Positions 1 to 11,256 of a stretch of DNA of 64,000 nucleotides are shown in pieces. The stretch is from Perkinsus chesapeaki. Its lineage: Eukaryota > Perkinsozoa > Perkinsida > Perkinsidae. Made by a program: the position numbers and the translations under genes. The notes under the pieces are model-generated. The model did not search any database, had not been told where the DNA came from, and worked only from the letters and a program-made list of their open reading frames with translations. The stretch lies in the NCBI GenBank assembly GCA_013115145.1, contig JAAPAO010000074.1, positions 25,880-89,879 of the forward strand. The letters run 5' to 3'. The stretch's first letter is position 1, and the number at the start of each line of letters is the position of its first letter.

Positions 1-1372
1 GGCCCTCCGGTAGTATCATATCGATGAAGTCATCACAAGTGAATAACACTTTACTAGCATCCTTGGTAAGAGCCTCCCTACCCTTCAATCTCACCAATAC
101 ACGGTCCAGGTCAGCCATGTCATCCAAAGCTTCAGAGAAGAAGCTCCTAAGCTGCCTTAGGTCGACTACTCCTTTATTACTATTGTCTATCATTCCAAAC
201 AACCACCTCAATTCCATTAGCCTTTCTAATGATATCTCCACCCCTTCCTGTCCTTCCCTAGATGCCCCCATACCCGGGCTAGACCCCCTACTTCTCCGAC
301 CAGCGAAGCTATTAACAGCCCTCTGTGCCGCAGTGAGCCGCTGGAACCGGGCTCTTACACCTAAAATGCCAGACCGTCCAGGAGCTGCCTCCTGCTGAGC
401 GGCCGTCCTTTCTGCCTCCAACTTCCTATAATAAGCTGCGTACTCCTTTATGAGGCCATCTATTGCTGGTTCTGACCAATTAGGCAGTAGGATCTTCAAC
501 ACGTCTTTAAAGCCAACATATGCTTTAAGCCTTTCCTCTGTTACATGGGATAGGATATAACGATGGGCGTGCAATAGAAACTTGGTCTCATCGGCCTTAG
601 CTGCCTTATGCATCCTATTAACATAGTCTCCAAGCTTAATAAAGGCTGATTTATCAGAGTCGATCAGTCTAAAGACGTAATGAAGCTTTTCAATCTGTTC
701 TGGTGTCATCCTAGAAGCTGAGGTATCCGAGCTAGCAAAGGCCGCTGTAGCGGATGAGTCCGTTAACTTCACCCTTCTATTACCAAATGAAATAAGTGAT
801 GTCATCTCCACTAGAGGGTGCCTATGTATCCACTCTTGCCTGGGTCCATCACTCTCATCACACAGGACCCTTATCCACTCTGCATTGCTAGTATCCATTC
901 CTTCATGGTCCTCCTCTTCCTTAACATCTATCCCTATCATTCTTAATCCGACCTTCATCTTATTCTTATAACCCTCTACCGTAGAGGTTTCTTCTATAAC
1001 TTCCTGTGAGGCGGGTATCCTATTTAACCCTGCCAGCATGGCCACCCCGACAACAACAGCAGTAGGGTCGATACCAGCCCTCTCCAAGAACATAACCCTA
1101 CTACTAACGGGCTCCACTTCACAATGCCATACTAGTCCAGCTATCAGTTCGTCCGTATTAACCCTCCGTTTGTGGTGATTCGTATTACCTCTGGAAAGGA
1201 ACTTCATACACCTTTCAGCAGCCCGTGCAGTAAGGCCAAGATGCCGGACTAGTTCGGCTTCGGTGGTCTCTGCCCTTCTCAGAGCTATATGTATCCTGGC
1301 TGCATCCATCAGTGAGTTGACCTTCAATAAGAGGTCACCACGAGACGTCTTAGGTGGCGGAATCGATGACAT
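1..1372 (-). CDS. EF-hand-containing protein, partial (3' end cut by window edge)
   Basis: One reading frame runs without a stop or intron from an ATG at 1372 to the left edge of the window, about 457 codons, so the C-terminus is missing. Two EF-hand-like regions are visible. The first has the loop DSDKSAFIKLGD, which keeps Asp at positions 1, 3 and 12 but has Ala for the usual Gly at 6. The second has DNSNKGVVDLRQ, which keeps the Gly but has Gln at position 12, so it probably binds calcium poorly. An acidic stretch (KEEEDHEG) and a basic stretch (near RRSRG) lie between and before them. The domain arrangement suggests a calcium-responsive regulatory or structural protein. No enzyme domain is seen. 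The gene diverges from the small membrane-protein gene at 2029. EF-hand assignment is by motif; the specific family is unknown. Confidence 0.65.
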   Translation of the reverse strand, partial: MSSIPPPKTSRGDLLLKVNSLMDAARIHIALRRAETTEAELVRHLGLTARAAERCMKFLSRGNTNHHKRRVNTDELIAGLVWHCEVEPVSSRVMFLERAGIDPTAVVVGVAMLAGLNRIPASQEVIEETSTVEGYKNKMKVGLRMIGIDVKEEEDHEGMDTSNAEWIRVLCDESDGPRQEWIHRHPLVEMTSLISFGNRRVKLTDSSATAAFASSDTSASRMTPEQIEKLHYVFRLIDSDKSAFIKLGDYVNRMHKAAKADETKFLLHAHRYILSHVTEERLKAYVGFKDVLKILLPNWSEPAIDGLIKEYAAYYRKLEAERTAAQQEAAPGRSGILGVRARFQRLTAAQRAVNSFAGRRSRGSSPGMGASREGQEGVEISLERLMELRWLFGMIDNSNKGVVDLRQLRSFFSEALDDMADLDRVLVRLKGREALTKDASKVLFTCDDFIDMILPEG

Positions 1373-2028
1373 GAAAATAACAAAAACTATGCCCTGACTG
1401 CCGCCCACCACGACCAACGCCGCGCAAAGCCTTGAATGAAGTAACGTATTTTTCAGTGAATGTTCCAGAGACGTCTATTTGTTGTTACTGTTTTATCGTT
1501 ATTATCGTGCCTCATAGATGCAAGGCCTTTGCTTCTGCCTTAACTTGTATAATATACGATGACCGCATTCACGACACCTCACGGCATCATGAGGTTTAAT
1601 GTCAACATACCTAATAGGACACTTACACTTACTAAATACTATTATTACGCTCCACATTCCCCACAGAGATATGTAACAGCAACTTGGCTTTCTAGCTCGG
1701 CAATGCCACCACCGAACATACCAGCTCCAGTAGCCTCATCCCCGCCACCGGCTGCTGCCCCTCCTGCAGGATTATCGGCTCTCTGGAATAATGAAGTGTG
1801 TTATATTATACGAACTATTTATTACCAATACAGCGTCGAAGTCAAAACCGCCATCTCCACTTGCCATTACGATTTACGGTTGCGCACGACGACGACGACA
1901 AACGGTGCCGAACCGAGGTTGGTAATTTCGTGGCGCGCTAGAAATTCGAGCACTAGAAAAGGAGAACAACGTTCATCATCTCCCAGTGCAAAGTAGCCAC
2001 TGGTTTTTATTACTAATACCTTTTGAAG
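1373..2028. other. Divergent intergenic region
   Basis: This 656-bp stretch separates the leftward EF-hand gene from the rightward two-TM gene and should hold both promoters. An open frame at 1559–1996 on the + strand shows no domain, has odd composition and ends just before the next ATG; I take it as chance. No tRNA or repeat array was recognised. Confidence 0.4.
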
Positions 2029-2459
2029 ATGACTACTATGGTTAGCATTAGCCGCTTGCTGGATGCCCTGGTTACTGGGGCATTTGTAGTATGCTTATCT
2101 GGACTGTCATTGTAATAGGGAATGGTAGCGTTAATGATATTACAGCTAGAGGTGTCAGATACATTATGAGCTTATTTTACAAGTTCATAGTGGTCACTGA
2201 GAGGGCTCGTACCGGTGTATTTGGTAACTTCCTACAGAATGCCTTACCATTCAAGGTTAGTGTTACTCTTCCCTTTATTATATTATTATTTGATTAGCAT
2301 AATCGTTTCGAGTATAACCTAACACATATTCTATTATTTGGTATATTGATGACATTGTTTACATTATCACATCATAAGTATCTGGATTATCTAGAAAAAA
2401 GGGATAATAAAGGAGGGAACAAGGGGTCTGCTAAGGGAGGAAAGAAGGCGACTGAGTAA
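2029..2459 (+). CDS. Small two-TM membrane protein, function unknown
   Basis: Start ATG is at 2029 and stop TAA at 2457–2459. Three exons join cleanly through two GT–AG introns: about 47 bp ending at the cag near 2158, and about 42 bp ending at 2297. The joined protein is about 113 aa. It has a hydrophobic N-terminal helix (ALVTGAFVVCLSGLSLYIM), a short polar loop containing NRFEYN, a second hydrophobic helix (HILLFGILMTLFTL) and a Lys/Gly-rich tail (near NKGGNKGSAKGGKK). Size and layout resemble small ER or organelle membrane subunits, and the lysine-rich tail is probably cytosolic by the positive-inside rule. No family was recognised from memory. Confidence 0.55.
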
Positions 2460-2561
2460 AGGATAATAACACATAATGGAGGTCTCTATTACACCACTCA
2501 TTACCACTTTGAGTTGAAGGTCTTAATATCGAATAAGGCTAAGTTCAAATTTATTATCATA

Positions 2562-4744
2562 ATGTCATCTACTACTACATTGTGTAGTCTAAACCTACTA
2601 AAATCGAATCCAGCATTACTAAGGACAGGGCTTGCCTCCCTCTCAACAGCCCTCAGAGGCTTTGCTACTGCAGCCAGGACTAACAGTGATATAGAGGCCA
2701 GTGTGAAGGGGATTATTAATGATATTAATAATAAAGAGAATCAAGATGTAATACTACTATAGGGGTTATGGTAATGCGGCTACTACCATTAGACCGGAGA
2801 TGCTGACCCTTCAGCAGAGGCCAGTGTGATAGAACAGGCTAAGGCTGGTGAGGTGAAAGATCCTGTTAAACTCAACAGGGCCACGCTTGCAGAGGCAGTG
2901 AAGGCTATTCAGGTAAGGAATATAGGTGTAATAGTACTGGTACGGTTGTTATGTCATCAGCCCAGTCTTTATGAAAGTGCAGTAAATAATGTAGTTGGTA
3001 AACTTACACAAGTCGATGCTGTTGTTTCATCATTAGAAGGCCCATCATCTACTCTAGGTAATGCTACATTATACTCCTTCATAAGATTATCATATAGGTA
3101 ATGGACGTCTGGGCCGGTATACTCCTGGCAATGGGAAGGCTGCTGCTGTTATTACTGATACAGACGAGAGTAACCTCCTTAAAGCTGTCACTGATAGGTT
3201 AGTTCACCGTTGTCGTCAGCGCTTGAGTATCGCACTCCCTCAGTGCTATAGCGGTGGCTCTTGGATATTCCCCTGTTACTCTGTATTGCCCTGATGAGAT
3301 GGCACCATTGGCTCGGGCACTAGTAGCAGGCCGAGGTGTGGTTGTAGCTACGCAGGAGGTGACACCGAAGGCCATGGAGGAGGTTGCAGTGTAGGGACGG
3401 GTTAAGGGGGTAGTGACGACCGTGCTATATTCAGGATTAGCTGCCCTCCAAGCTTTCCTCGGTCAAGCCTCTTCTGGGCTGATGATGACGTGACATCCCC
3501 AACCAGTAGAGTGCAGCTGTTAGGTCGAATATCTCAGGGACCAGCATGGATGAGGCTAGGACGACTCTTCAATAGGGGGGATACTACCAGCAAGTAATAC
3601 CAAAGAAGAGGAGGAGGGCTCAAACGGTAGAGCTTGATAGGTACGAACTGCCACTGCTGGCCGAGGATGCTCTCACTTTCTTGGACCCAGCAAGCCAGAA
3701 GAAGTTCATGGAAGTGGTCGATGAGACTTTGGATGTGATCAGAAGTGTAGCTGATGACTCTGGTGTGATAGAGAGATCAACGGAGAAGGATGAGGTAATG
3801 GTAGGGTAGTTGTTGGATGAAGGATTGTCAGAGTGTCAGGCGAGGGTAAGGCATTTACTGTTGGCCTCCCCAGCACCATACGATGCTTTGGTAAAGACTG
3901 CTGCATTGGAGGCTACAATGAAGGAACTATGTACCACTGACGATGAGGTGAGGGAAGACTGATAGGATGATGGTGGTGGTAAGAAGTAGTGACTTAGGAC
4001 ACACGGACAGTGTTACATTATGTCTCTGTGGGTGGTGAACCACTAGTGGACCCAGCTAAGAGTTTCTGCCGCTTTACAGGAAGGAGCCTCGGATGGCAGA
4101 ATATCACTCATAAGTCCTATGATGAGCTATTAACATGGCTCAATGAGCATGGTACCATCCATATTTGTCCTCTCCCTGCACGATTGCTTTGACAGATACT
4201 CGAACACCACAGTTCTACAGTACCGTTGAGTACAACCTTCTACCAAAGGTCTTTACTGATGCTGTTGATGTTGTGAATGACAGGTTCCCATTAGATGCGG
4301 TGCAATTATCGTAACAAATTCAGAGGTCTCCTCGGGGTAAAAGCGCCTTGTAGGTCATGGTATCTTAATGACTATCTTGCCGGAGCTGAAGTGAACCTTA
4401 ATAGTGACGAGATGGTCAGAGATATTGTAGGTGTTGGGGGTAAGGTTAATGGCTTTAAGCTGCCCTTAGACCACCAAACCACAACCGAGGAACGACATGT
4501 TCGGAGGCTTTGATGATGCCACTGATCCCATTACTGATCTCTCTGAATTCAGTGATGAGGAATCCGATGGTGATGATGAGGCTAAGGTGAGAATGGCAGG
4601 CTGGCTTGGGGTGGTGAGTGTTCTGGTATTTAGAACGAAGAGAAGCAGTCCTCCGTGGATGAGACAGCTGATGATGTTGACATGAAGGATAAGATAATGA
4701 AAGAGTTAGATTCATTGAAAGATACCGAGAATAAGACAGCGTAG
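2562..4744 (+). CDS. Unidentified multi-exon gene with mitochondrial-type leader (may be two genes)
   Basis: The first exon begins at 2562 with MSSTTTLCSLNLLKSNPALL and continues with Ser/Arg/Ala-rich sequence (ALRGFATAARTN), typical of a mitochondrial presequence. Introns of 40–50 bp with GT–AG ends can be removed near 2735–2780, 2911–2958 and 3059–3099 to give continuous coding such as DADPSAEASVIEQAKAGEV and YSPVTLYCPDEMAPLARALV. A second block at about 3576–4744 continues through further short introns with LPLLAEDALTFLDP, FCRFTGRSLGWQN and an acidic tail (SDEESDGDDEAK), ending at TAG 4742–4744. The second block has no convincing ATG of its own, so I treat both as one gene. A separate first gene ending at 3394 or 3597 is possible. 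No family was recognised. Confidence 0.4.
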
Positions 4745-4847
4745 ATGATAGGCGCGTAGAAATTTGTTTCAAACCCAAGTTTCAGTGAAGTCACTGTCGA
4801 TTGGTGTTGTTAGTGTGCAGTACACCGGCATCAGGCATTCACTTGTG

Positions 4848-5122
4848 ATGGGTCAGGCGCCATCAGCCGTTGTGTCCAAGAGTATCGATACTTCACATCC
4901 TACCAGCCAGCCTCTACCTTGTGAAAGGGAACTTGACGTTTATTTAGAATGTGTCAAGAGGTGTGATGCTCGGTATTGATAACGATTTAAGCTGCTTGCC
5001 TCAGTACCCCTGCTAAAGAGGCCATACGATGTGAATCAGTGCGTAAACTGTACAGTCAATGTATAAAGGAACAAGAAGATGAGAAGAAAAAATCTTTGGA
5101 TGTTACTGGAACCGATTGTTGA
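4848..5122 (+). CDS. Twin CX9C (CHCH-type) mitochondrial intermembrane-space protein
   Basis: Start ATG is at 4848. One 44-bp intron lies at 4961–5004, and the stop is TGA 5120–5122. The joined protein is about 76 aa. It contains two Cys-x9-Cys helices: CERELDVYLEC and, after the intron, CESVRKLYSQC. Paired CX9C helices joined by a short loop define the CHCH fold. In known members the four cysteines form two disulfides, introduced by Mia40 oxidative import into the intermembrane space. Small soluble members act in respiratory-complex assembly (for example the COX17, COX19 and CMC1 types). Here the C-terminus is lysine-rich and there is no presequence, as expected for this import route. Which member it corresponds to cannot be told from the motif alone. 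Confidence 0.75.
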
Positions 5123-5510
5123 CTTTGTTTATATTGATGATGTTTGTTGGTCATCTTACCATCATCTTCTCATTCTATCTCTTGCAGTTTGTGTTAACTG
5201 TAGTTGAAGTGTTGTTGGACTATTGCAAGCTACTTCTTGTTTCAATCCTTCACGAGTAAGTTGAATAATCAGACCACAATCACCTCAATGAACACAGTTG
5301 TTACTCTTTCATTATTTGGATCCGAGCAAAGCAAGCCAATGTCCGTACTCTCGCATACTAACACCAGATGTTGTTGAGTGTGGAGAATCAGATAACTTGA
5401 CAAAACGTATTGCACAGTAACATTTCAAACTACTACTACCGGGTAGAACTGCTAGACTACGATGGCGATGGTATAGGGGGGTTATGATGGGAAAAGGAAA
5501 TATATTAAAA
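5123..5510. other. Convergent intergenic region
   Basis: About 390 bp lie between the rightward CX9C gene and the leftward acidic locus that ends near 5511. It is T-rich just after the CX9C stop, consistent with two 3' UTRs. No gene or structured RNA was recognised. Confidence 0.4.
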
Positions 5511-8500
5511 TCAATACACATCAAGTATAACAATATCATCATCATCACAACAGACATCACCACCATCACCATCATCGTCCTCATTATCGTAGGTATCGCT
5601 CGCAACATCATTCACTAAATCTCTTCCAAGATCATCGGCCTCACTTGCAGAGTCATCTTCTCTATGGTGAGATTCTGGCTCAGCATCTCCAGACGGTTGG
5701 GATCTTTCTCCAACTGCGACAAGAAAGCCCTAGAGAGGCTATCGAAGGGTATCCTTCTCACCTCGTCTTAGCTTATTTCTCCGTGAATTAGCAGCCTCAT
5801 CAGCATCCCTTGCTATCCCTTGTATGATGTTATGCATTGTATTGCTAACATCTCCTTCTGGCCTATGCCTCCGCACACCTCCTGATTCATTTCCAAGAGT
5901 TGGTGGCATAAGTAGTATATCGGCCTAACATCACCATACACTCAAAAAGTCCACACTACTGCTGCTGCTGCAGCTGTTGCTTACTGCAGTTGCAGAGTTC
6001 TTCAGGGTTAGCTCTCTCATCTGCTCCCTTGCTATGAACACCAACTCTGAAGCCACTTTCCTTATTGGTTTCCACGAAGCAGCTTCCTCTGGTATCCATC
6101 GTTTAACTGCTCGTCCGACTTGCAGACATCTCCTCAGAGTTGGGAGCGATCCTCCATTAGCGAGCTCATCCGTAAGAACCCTGAATTGCATGAAGCAGAC
6201 TGTCAGGAGGGGGAGGGGGGCTCACCGCAGCATTTTAATTAGATCATCCTTCACAGAGTCCTTGAGGTTCTTGTTATCAGCTACCTCAGTCATGAACACC
6301 TATACTGAGGTATGGCCAACAGCAGCAGCAGCCGATGAGCTGTACTGTATCCTACTGTCTCCCAAGGTGCATCCTCCGAGCTTGCATTCATTACAGTCGT
6401 TAGAACCTTCTGAGGACCGTTGTCAGCAGTAGCCTTCTTAGAGACTGCAGCTTTGGACTAATAAATAGGAGTTAATACAAGGGCATCATCATCATCATAA
6501 AACCTACCGGCTGAGATTTAGATCCACCTACTGCCCCAGCTGAAGGCTTCTTGCGTTGCGGTCTTCTTCCGAATCGACAATAAGAGTTAAGGCTTGACAT
6601 GTGGACGCGAAGTATCCTTCCAGCCAGCCTCTTAAGCTCTTCATTCTCCTCTGGATCACTCGGGAGATCCCCAAAATCATTATCAGGCTCGGAGTCGGAT
6701 TCATAATCCGCCGCTGCCCCTCCTGTTTTTGTGAAGTATAATAATATCCAATAATAGCACTTTACCGATTGAGAAGGATGATGTGTCTGCCCTGGTAGTA
6801 GATGAAGCGCCACTGGTATTTAATTCAGTAGACGGTCGACTGCCACCACCACCGCCGCCGGACCCACTGCTTGGTTGGCGGCCATCGACACTGAGATACA
6901 CATGTAGCGATGAACACAGTGTTATTGAGTTACCGTCCATCTTGGGGCCGCGATCCTGCTGCTGCCCACTCATCATCATCATCATCATCGATATCATCAT
7001 TTCCAGCATACTTAGCTCTCTCTTTTCGAGCTTTCTCAATCTCTTCCGCCTCTGCCTTGCTTACCTTCTTATTCCACTTCCTTAAGTTCTTCTTGATAAC
7101 ATTTATCTGATTAAGCCTTTATTCCCTCCTCGCCTTTAAACCACTAACCCTCACCTTTTTCTCGAATGCCCTCTCCTTTTGATGCCTCCGCCGGGCTGTA
7201 ATAAGATTTGAGTATCGTTTGTCCCGTCGACGCTCCTGCTCTGAATCATACTCAGCATTGGTGTCAGAGGACAAAGAATCGGTATCAGGATCGGTATCGT
7301 ATCTGCACATATTTGCACGCATGCACAAGTAACCGTCATGGCGGTGAGACAACACCTCTGAGCCTCAAGTTGCTCATCTTCATCGCTGTCAGCCTCATCT
7401 GGTGGATCCTCACAGGTGAGATGTTTCCACTAATAAACAGCATTGAGTATTGGTAGCTTCTCTCATCCATATCTTACTGTATGCTTTTTCCCCTCTACTT
7501 TCTGTTGTAGTAGACCACAATGGAATTCCTGAGGACTGTCATTCTCTACACCATGCCGTTTGGCAATGTAATAAGGAGCACGACGATACTTCCTGATTGA
7601 GGGGCATCATCCTGGTAGGATGGATGGGAAAGCATCAGCAGCCTCACCCGCAACGATCACATCTGATCCACCAGTAATGCTTGTAGCCCTGTCTTGAATC
7701 TGCCTTTTGTGTTTGGAGATGACGCCTGTGGACTCGAGCAAAGATCTCGCTTCTGAATCCATACCGATTTCTCCACAAAGAGGCTGAGATTGGGTGTTAC
7801 CTCTGTTCATAATCAGAGAAGGCAGTGACCGAATAGCACATTTGAGCGGCTAAAGTCCGAGTCTTCTCCCACGATACCCCAGCAATCCTCTTAAACATTT
7901 TAACAGGATAATCGGTGCCATCCTCTCCCCCATCATCCCGGTGAGAGGAGACATGATCATCGTCATCATCTGTAGTGGAAGAACTGCCACTCGACGGCCT
8001 GGAGTGGTATGGGAACTAATGCAACAGGGTCCTGTGGTACTCACCTCCTTCCTTCTTGATCATCACCGTTATTGCTGACTTTATCTTCATCATCATCCCC
8101 AACAATCAAAAGGCTACCAGCCATAATCGAGCTTAGGAACAGATGCCTCTCTCTAGTAGTGGACTGGCGTACATCCAAAATCAATGCTGGGCCTGAAAGA
8201 AGAGTAACACAAGTCTACAACCACAGAAGTGTTACCTCTTCGACGTGCTAGCTGCTGAAAGCATTTACCGACCTCTTCTATATCAGACTCTAATAAGGGA
8301 GGTATCCTAATAAGCAAGCAGCAGCGGATGGTTAGAATGGTCTTTGGAGTGGACTCGGGCACTACGTACTTCGGTCTAAGGCATAGTGTAGATGTCCATT
8401 TAGCTTCGATATCGAACAGAAGCCTATCGACCAGCTTCTTCCTTCTTACTTGGTTCATTTCAAATACATCAGGCCAATGTACAGCAGCCCTAACCACATG

Positions 8501-10972
8501 AGTGTTAGTCATCAATAATGATAATAATAATGCTTGCTGCCGCATTCACCATCTACCAGTCCTGATCCTCTTTATCATTTGCTCCCATGGCCTCATCTGC
8601 CTGAGCTCTAGCCCATAGTTCTTGGGCGTGTTCATCACCACTACTTGCTGCCGTTGATACAGATAAAGGGCTGAACTCAGTAGCCTTCCCTCGGGTATCT
8701 GAGTACCATTCAGTATTAAGACTAATACTTGTGTAGGCTTACAGCGGCATCTGGTCTGTGGTGGAAGCTCTAAAGTAGTGGCATCTGAGGGGAAAGATAC
8801 GACTGATACGGTTGTTGTTAAAGTGTATCGTACCGCCCTGTATTCTTCCATACTCTCCATCAACTGCAGCAGGTTCTTCTGAAAGGGGTGATGTAGCAGT
8901 GTTATGTGGTTCAGTAGCCTACCCTCAGCTGGAGCTCTATCGTCCTCTAAGTCCTCATCATCAAGTAGGATAACACCATCCTCGTTCTCAGGGTATATAG
9001 CAGCACCCTGCCATGGTACCTCCAATGCTACTCCACCTTCCACTGCATCTGATGATAGAGGATAGTAGGGATAGTGCAAGCGGCGGCCGCCTACCAAGAT
9101 CGATGACATGAGGTGACTCTATTATCTCGATAACACTGTCAACATCACCAATAGAATCAGATAATGAGATGATGTCCTGATTGATTGCAACAAGTAACTT
9201 GCAGCTGCTGCTGTCGCTATGCTGCACCCTTACAGCTTCATCATCATCCTCCTCGCCCTCTCGTAGTGCCCCACCATAGTCAGGCTGCTCATCGAAAGGC
9301 TCATCCATGGCTAGTAGCCCATGGGAGCCAGTCGGCTCGGTCTTCACAGCTGCTGCTGCTGCTGCAGTGGCGGCTAGTGCCTCCTCCTTCTTAACATCCT
9401 CCTCATCCTCTTGTTCTACCGCAGTTGTCTCCTCTTTAACGAAGCTCTGCTAGTAACGTGATCTAAAGAATGCTTAATACTCTTACCTCGGCAGGGCTCC
9501 ACCATCTCCATAGTAGCCTGCCATCGCTTAGCTCACTAAACAAGGGAATGAATATAATACTAAACATGTATCTACAGCAGCAGCAACAACAGCAACACTC
9601 ACATATTGAGCCAATGTACCGTTGTTGGTACAACAGCTACGATATCTACACCAGTCGGTCTCTTCAGCGAGGCCACTGTACGAGTCTTTTGACTTGCCCC
9701 TAAATACAGTGTATCAAAGCCGCCACCATCGCCCCATTCTCCTCCTCCTCCTCCTTCGTACTTCTAACACCTTCACTATCAGAGTACATATCAAAGTATA
9801 CATAGTTATCATTCCAAAGCACAGCAAACCCCTCCCCACCAAAGTGAGGTAGGAGTGCACCACTACTCAACAACAACTTGGAAAAATTCTGTCCGGAAGC
9901 CTCCATTACAGCACGTAGGTCAACTTGCTGGAGTACTTCGACACCGTAACGTGCTGAGATGAGGTGGACGAGCAGTAAGGAAGCGTCCGTCTTCCCGTGG
10001 CCCACCTTCCGCTATAAAAACCACGACCCGAGGCCTGGACCTCTCGAGAAGTATACCGGTCATATCATCATTGAGAAGGGCTAGCTCAGCTCCTTGTGGT
10101 CCAGGGCCATCCTTAAGAGCAGTTACCTCAGTGGATATACTAGGACCAAGGAGGTGTTGATGAAGCAGCCTGCCATTCTTGGTTAATACAACAATGAAAC
10201 GGGCACATCTGATGGAGGGACTATATAGGGAATCTATAGAGGCTATGTGGCTCACGTTGAATCAGTGACAATAGCCACTGGCGTGCTCCTATACGCTCGT
10301 GGGACAATAGGCTTAAATAGACGGTATTGTCCATCAGCATAGACGTAGGAGTAGATGGTTGTTTGAGGGCGATAAGAGGCGATACTCTTCCTTGGCTTGA
10401 ATCTCTCATATATAGTTGTAGCGGCCACCATACCAGTCGAACTGGCTCGAACATACATACAGTATGCGCCAGGTATGGCAATAGAGTCGATAACCTGACA
10501 ATAGTCAATGGAGTAGATAACAGTGGTAAGGTACCTCTCCAGTACGACAGTCCCATCCAAGAACTGCTGCTGCATTATACAACTGTGTCCGTCGGTCATC
10601 TTTAGATCGAGGATTGACACCTATTAGGTAGTAATACAAGACACGGAGGGAAGCCTTACCCAAGTCATAACCTATAAATAGGTAATTAGGTTGTGGTTCA
10701 TCATCATCCTCTACTACAGATGCATGTGTTATCTTAGTATTAAGTTTACTATATGGATGCTGTACACTGCATAATGGAGTATCGTCATTAGCTCTATAAA
10801 GTGTAGCCAAGTCCGGACTATCAGGACGGAGTACGTAAGGGGAATTGGTTGATACAATAGAAGCAGCAGCAGCACGTTTTATATTATATCGCTGCTGCTG
10901 GTGCTGCCCACCATTGGTATCGTCGTTGTTATGATCATCATCGCTCGGTATAGGCGAGTAGCACAGGGACAT
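5511..10972 (-). CDS. Large unidentified acidic multi-exon gene (or tandem genes)
   Basis: On the minus strand, coding segments joined by short GT–AG introns run from an ATG at 10972 (MSLCYSPIPSDDDHN) to a TGA near 5511. The first third has WD/beta-propeller-like spacing, with strands such as LGWDCRTGEVIDSIAIPGAY, RFIVVLTKNGRLLHQH and EGFAVLWNDNYVYFD. From about 9440 the protein becomes strongly acidic (VKEETTAVEQEDEEDVKKEE, GVILLDDEDLEDDRAP), with a poly-Ala run. A later segment (about 7355–7120) is rich in Arg/Lys and Glu and probably helical (RRRHQKERAFEKKV). The C-terminus is again acidic (NEDDDGDGGD). The splits are my joins by eye and more than one gene is possible. Alternating acidic and basic helices suggest a nuclear or chromatin protein, which is inference only. 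Confidence 0.35.
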
Positions 10973-11256
10973 TCGTCAAGCTTTATTATTATAATAGAAG
11001 GTTAAGGCAACAACAGGCAAAGGCCATAAGACAAACACTAAACAATATACACCTCAAGTACTAGATATATTTACCACACAGAACGCTCTTCAGTGTCATT
11101 AATGTGATTAGCAGAGTACATAGAGAATGCTTCTATAACAACGGGTAATATACGTAACAGACTAGATACAAGAGTACTGGGTACTAACTTAACACAAGCA
11201 GACGGACAGTATGAAACATACACAAAGGGTAATGTCAGTCATGTCATGGGTTATCA

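Noticed and set aside
24-398. Open frame on the + strand at the left edge
   Set aside because: It is antisense to the EF-hand gene, has no domain and mirrors the coding composition of the opposite strand.
2736-2780. 15-bp introns like those of Stentor
   Set aside because: The apparent 15-bp gap ending at tatag is the start of one 45-bp GT–AG intron that restores the frame exactly.
7320-7370. Possible spliced-leader (DinoSL-like) remnant around gagcctcaag
   Set aside because: Only scattered short matches to the leader are present, and no tandem copies or donor GT follow the leader end.
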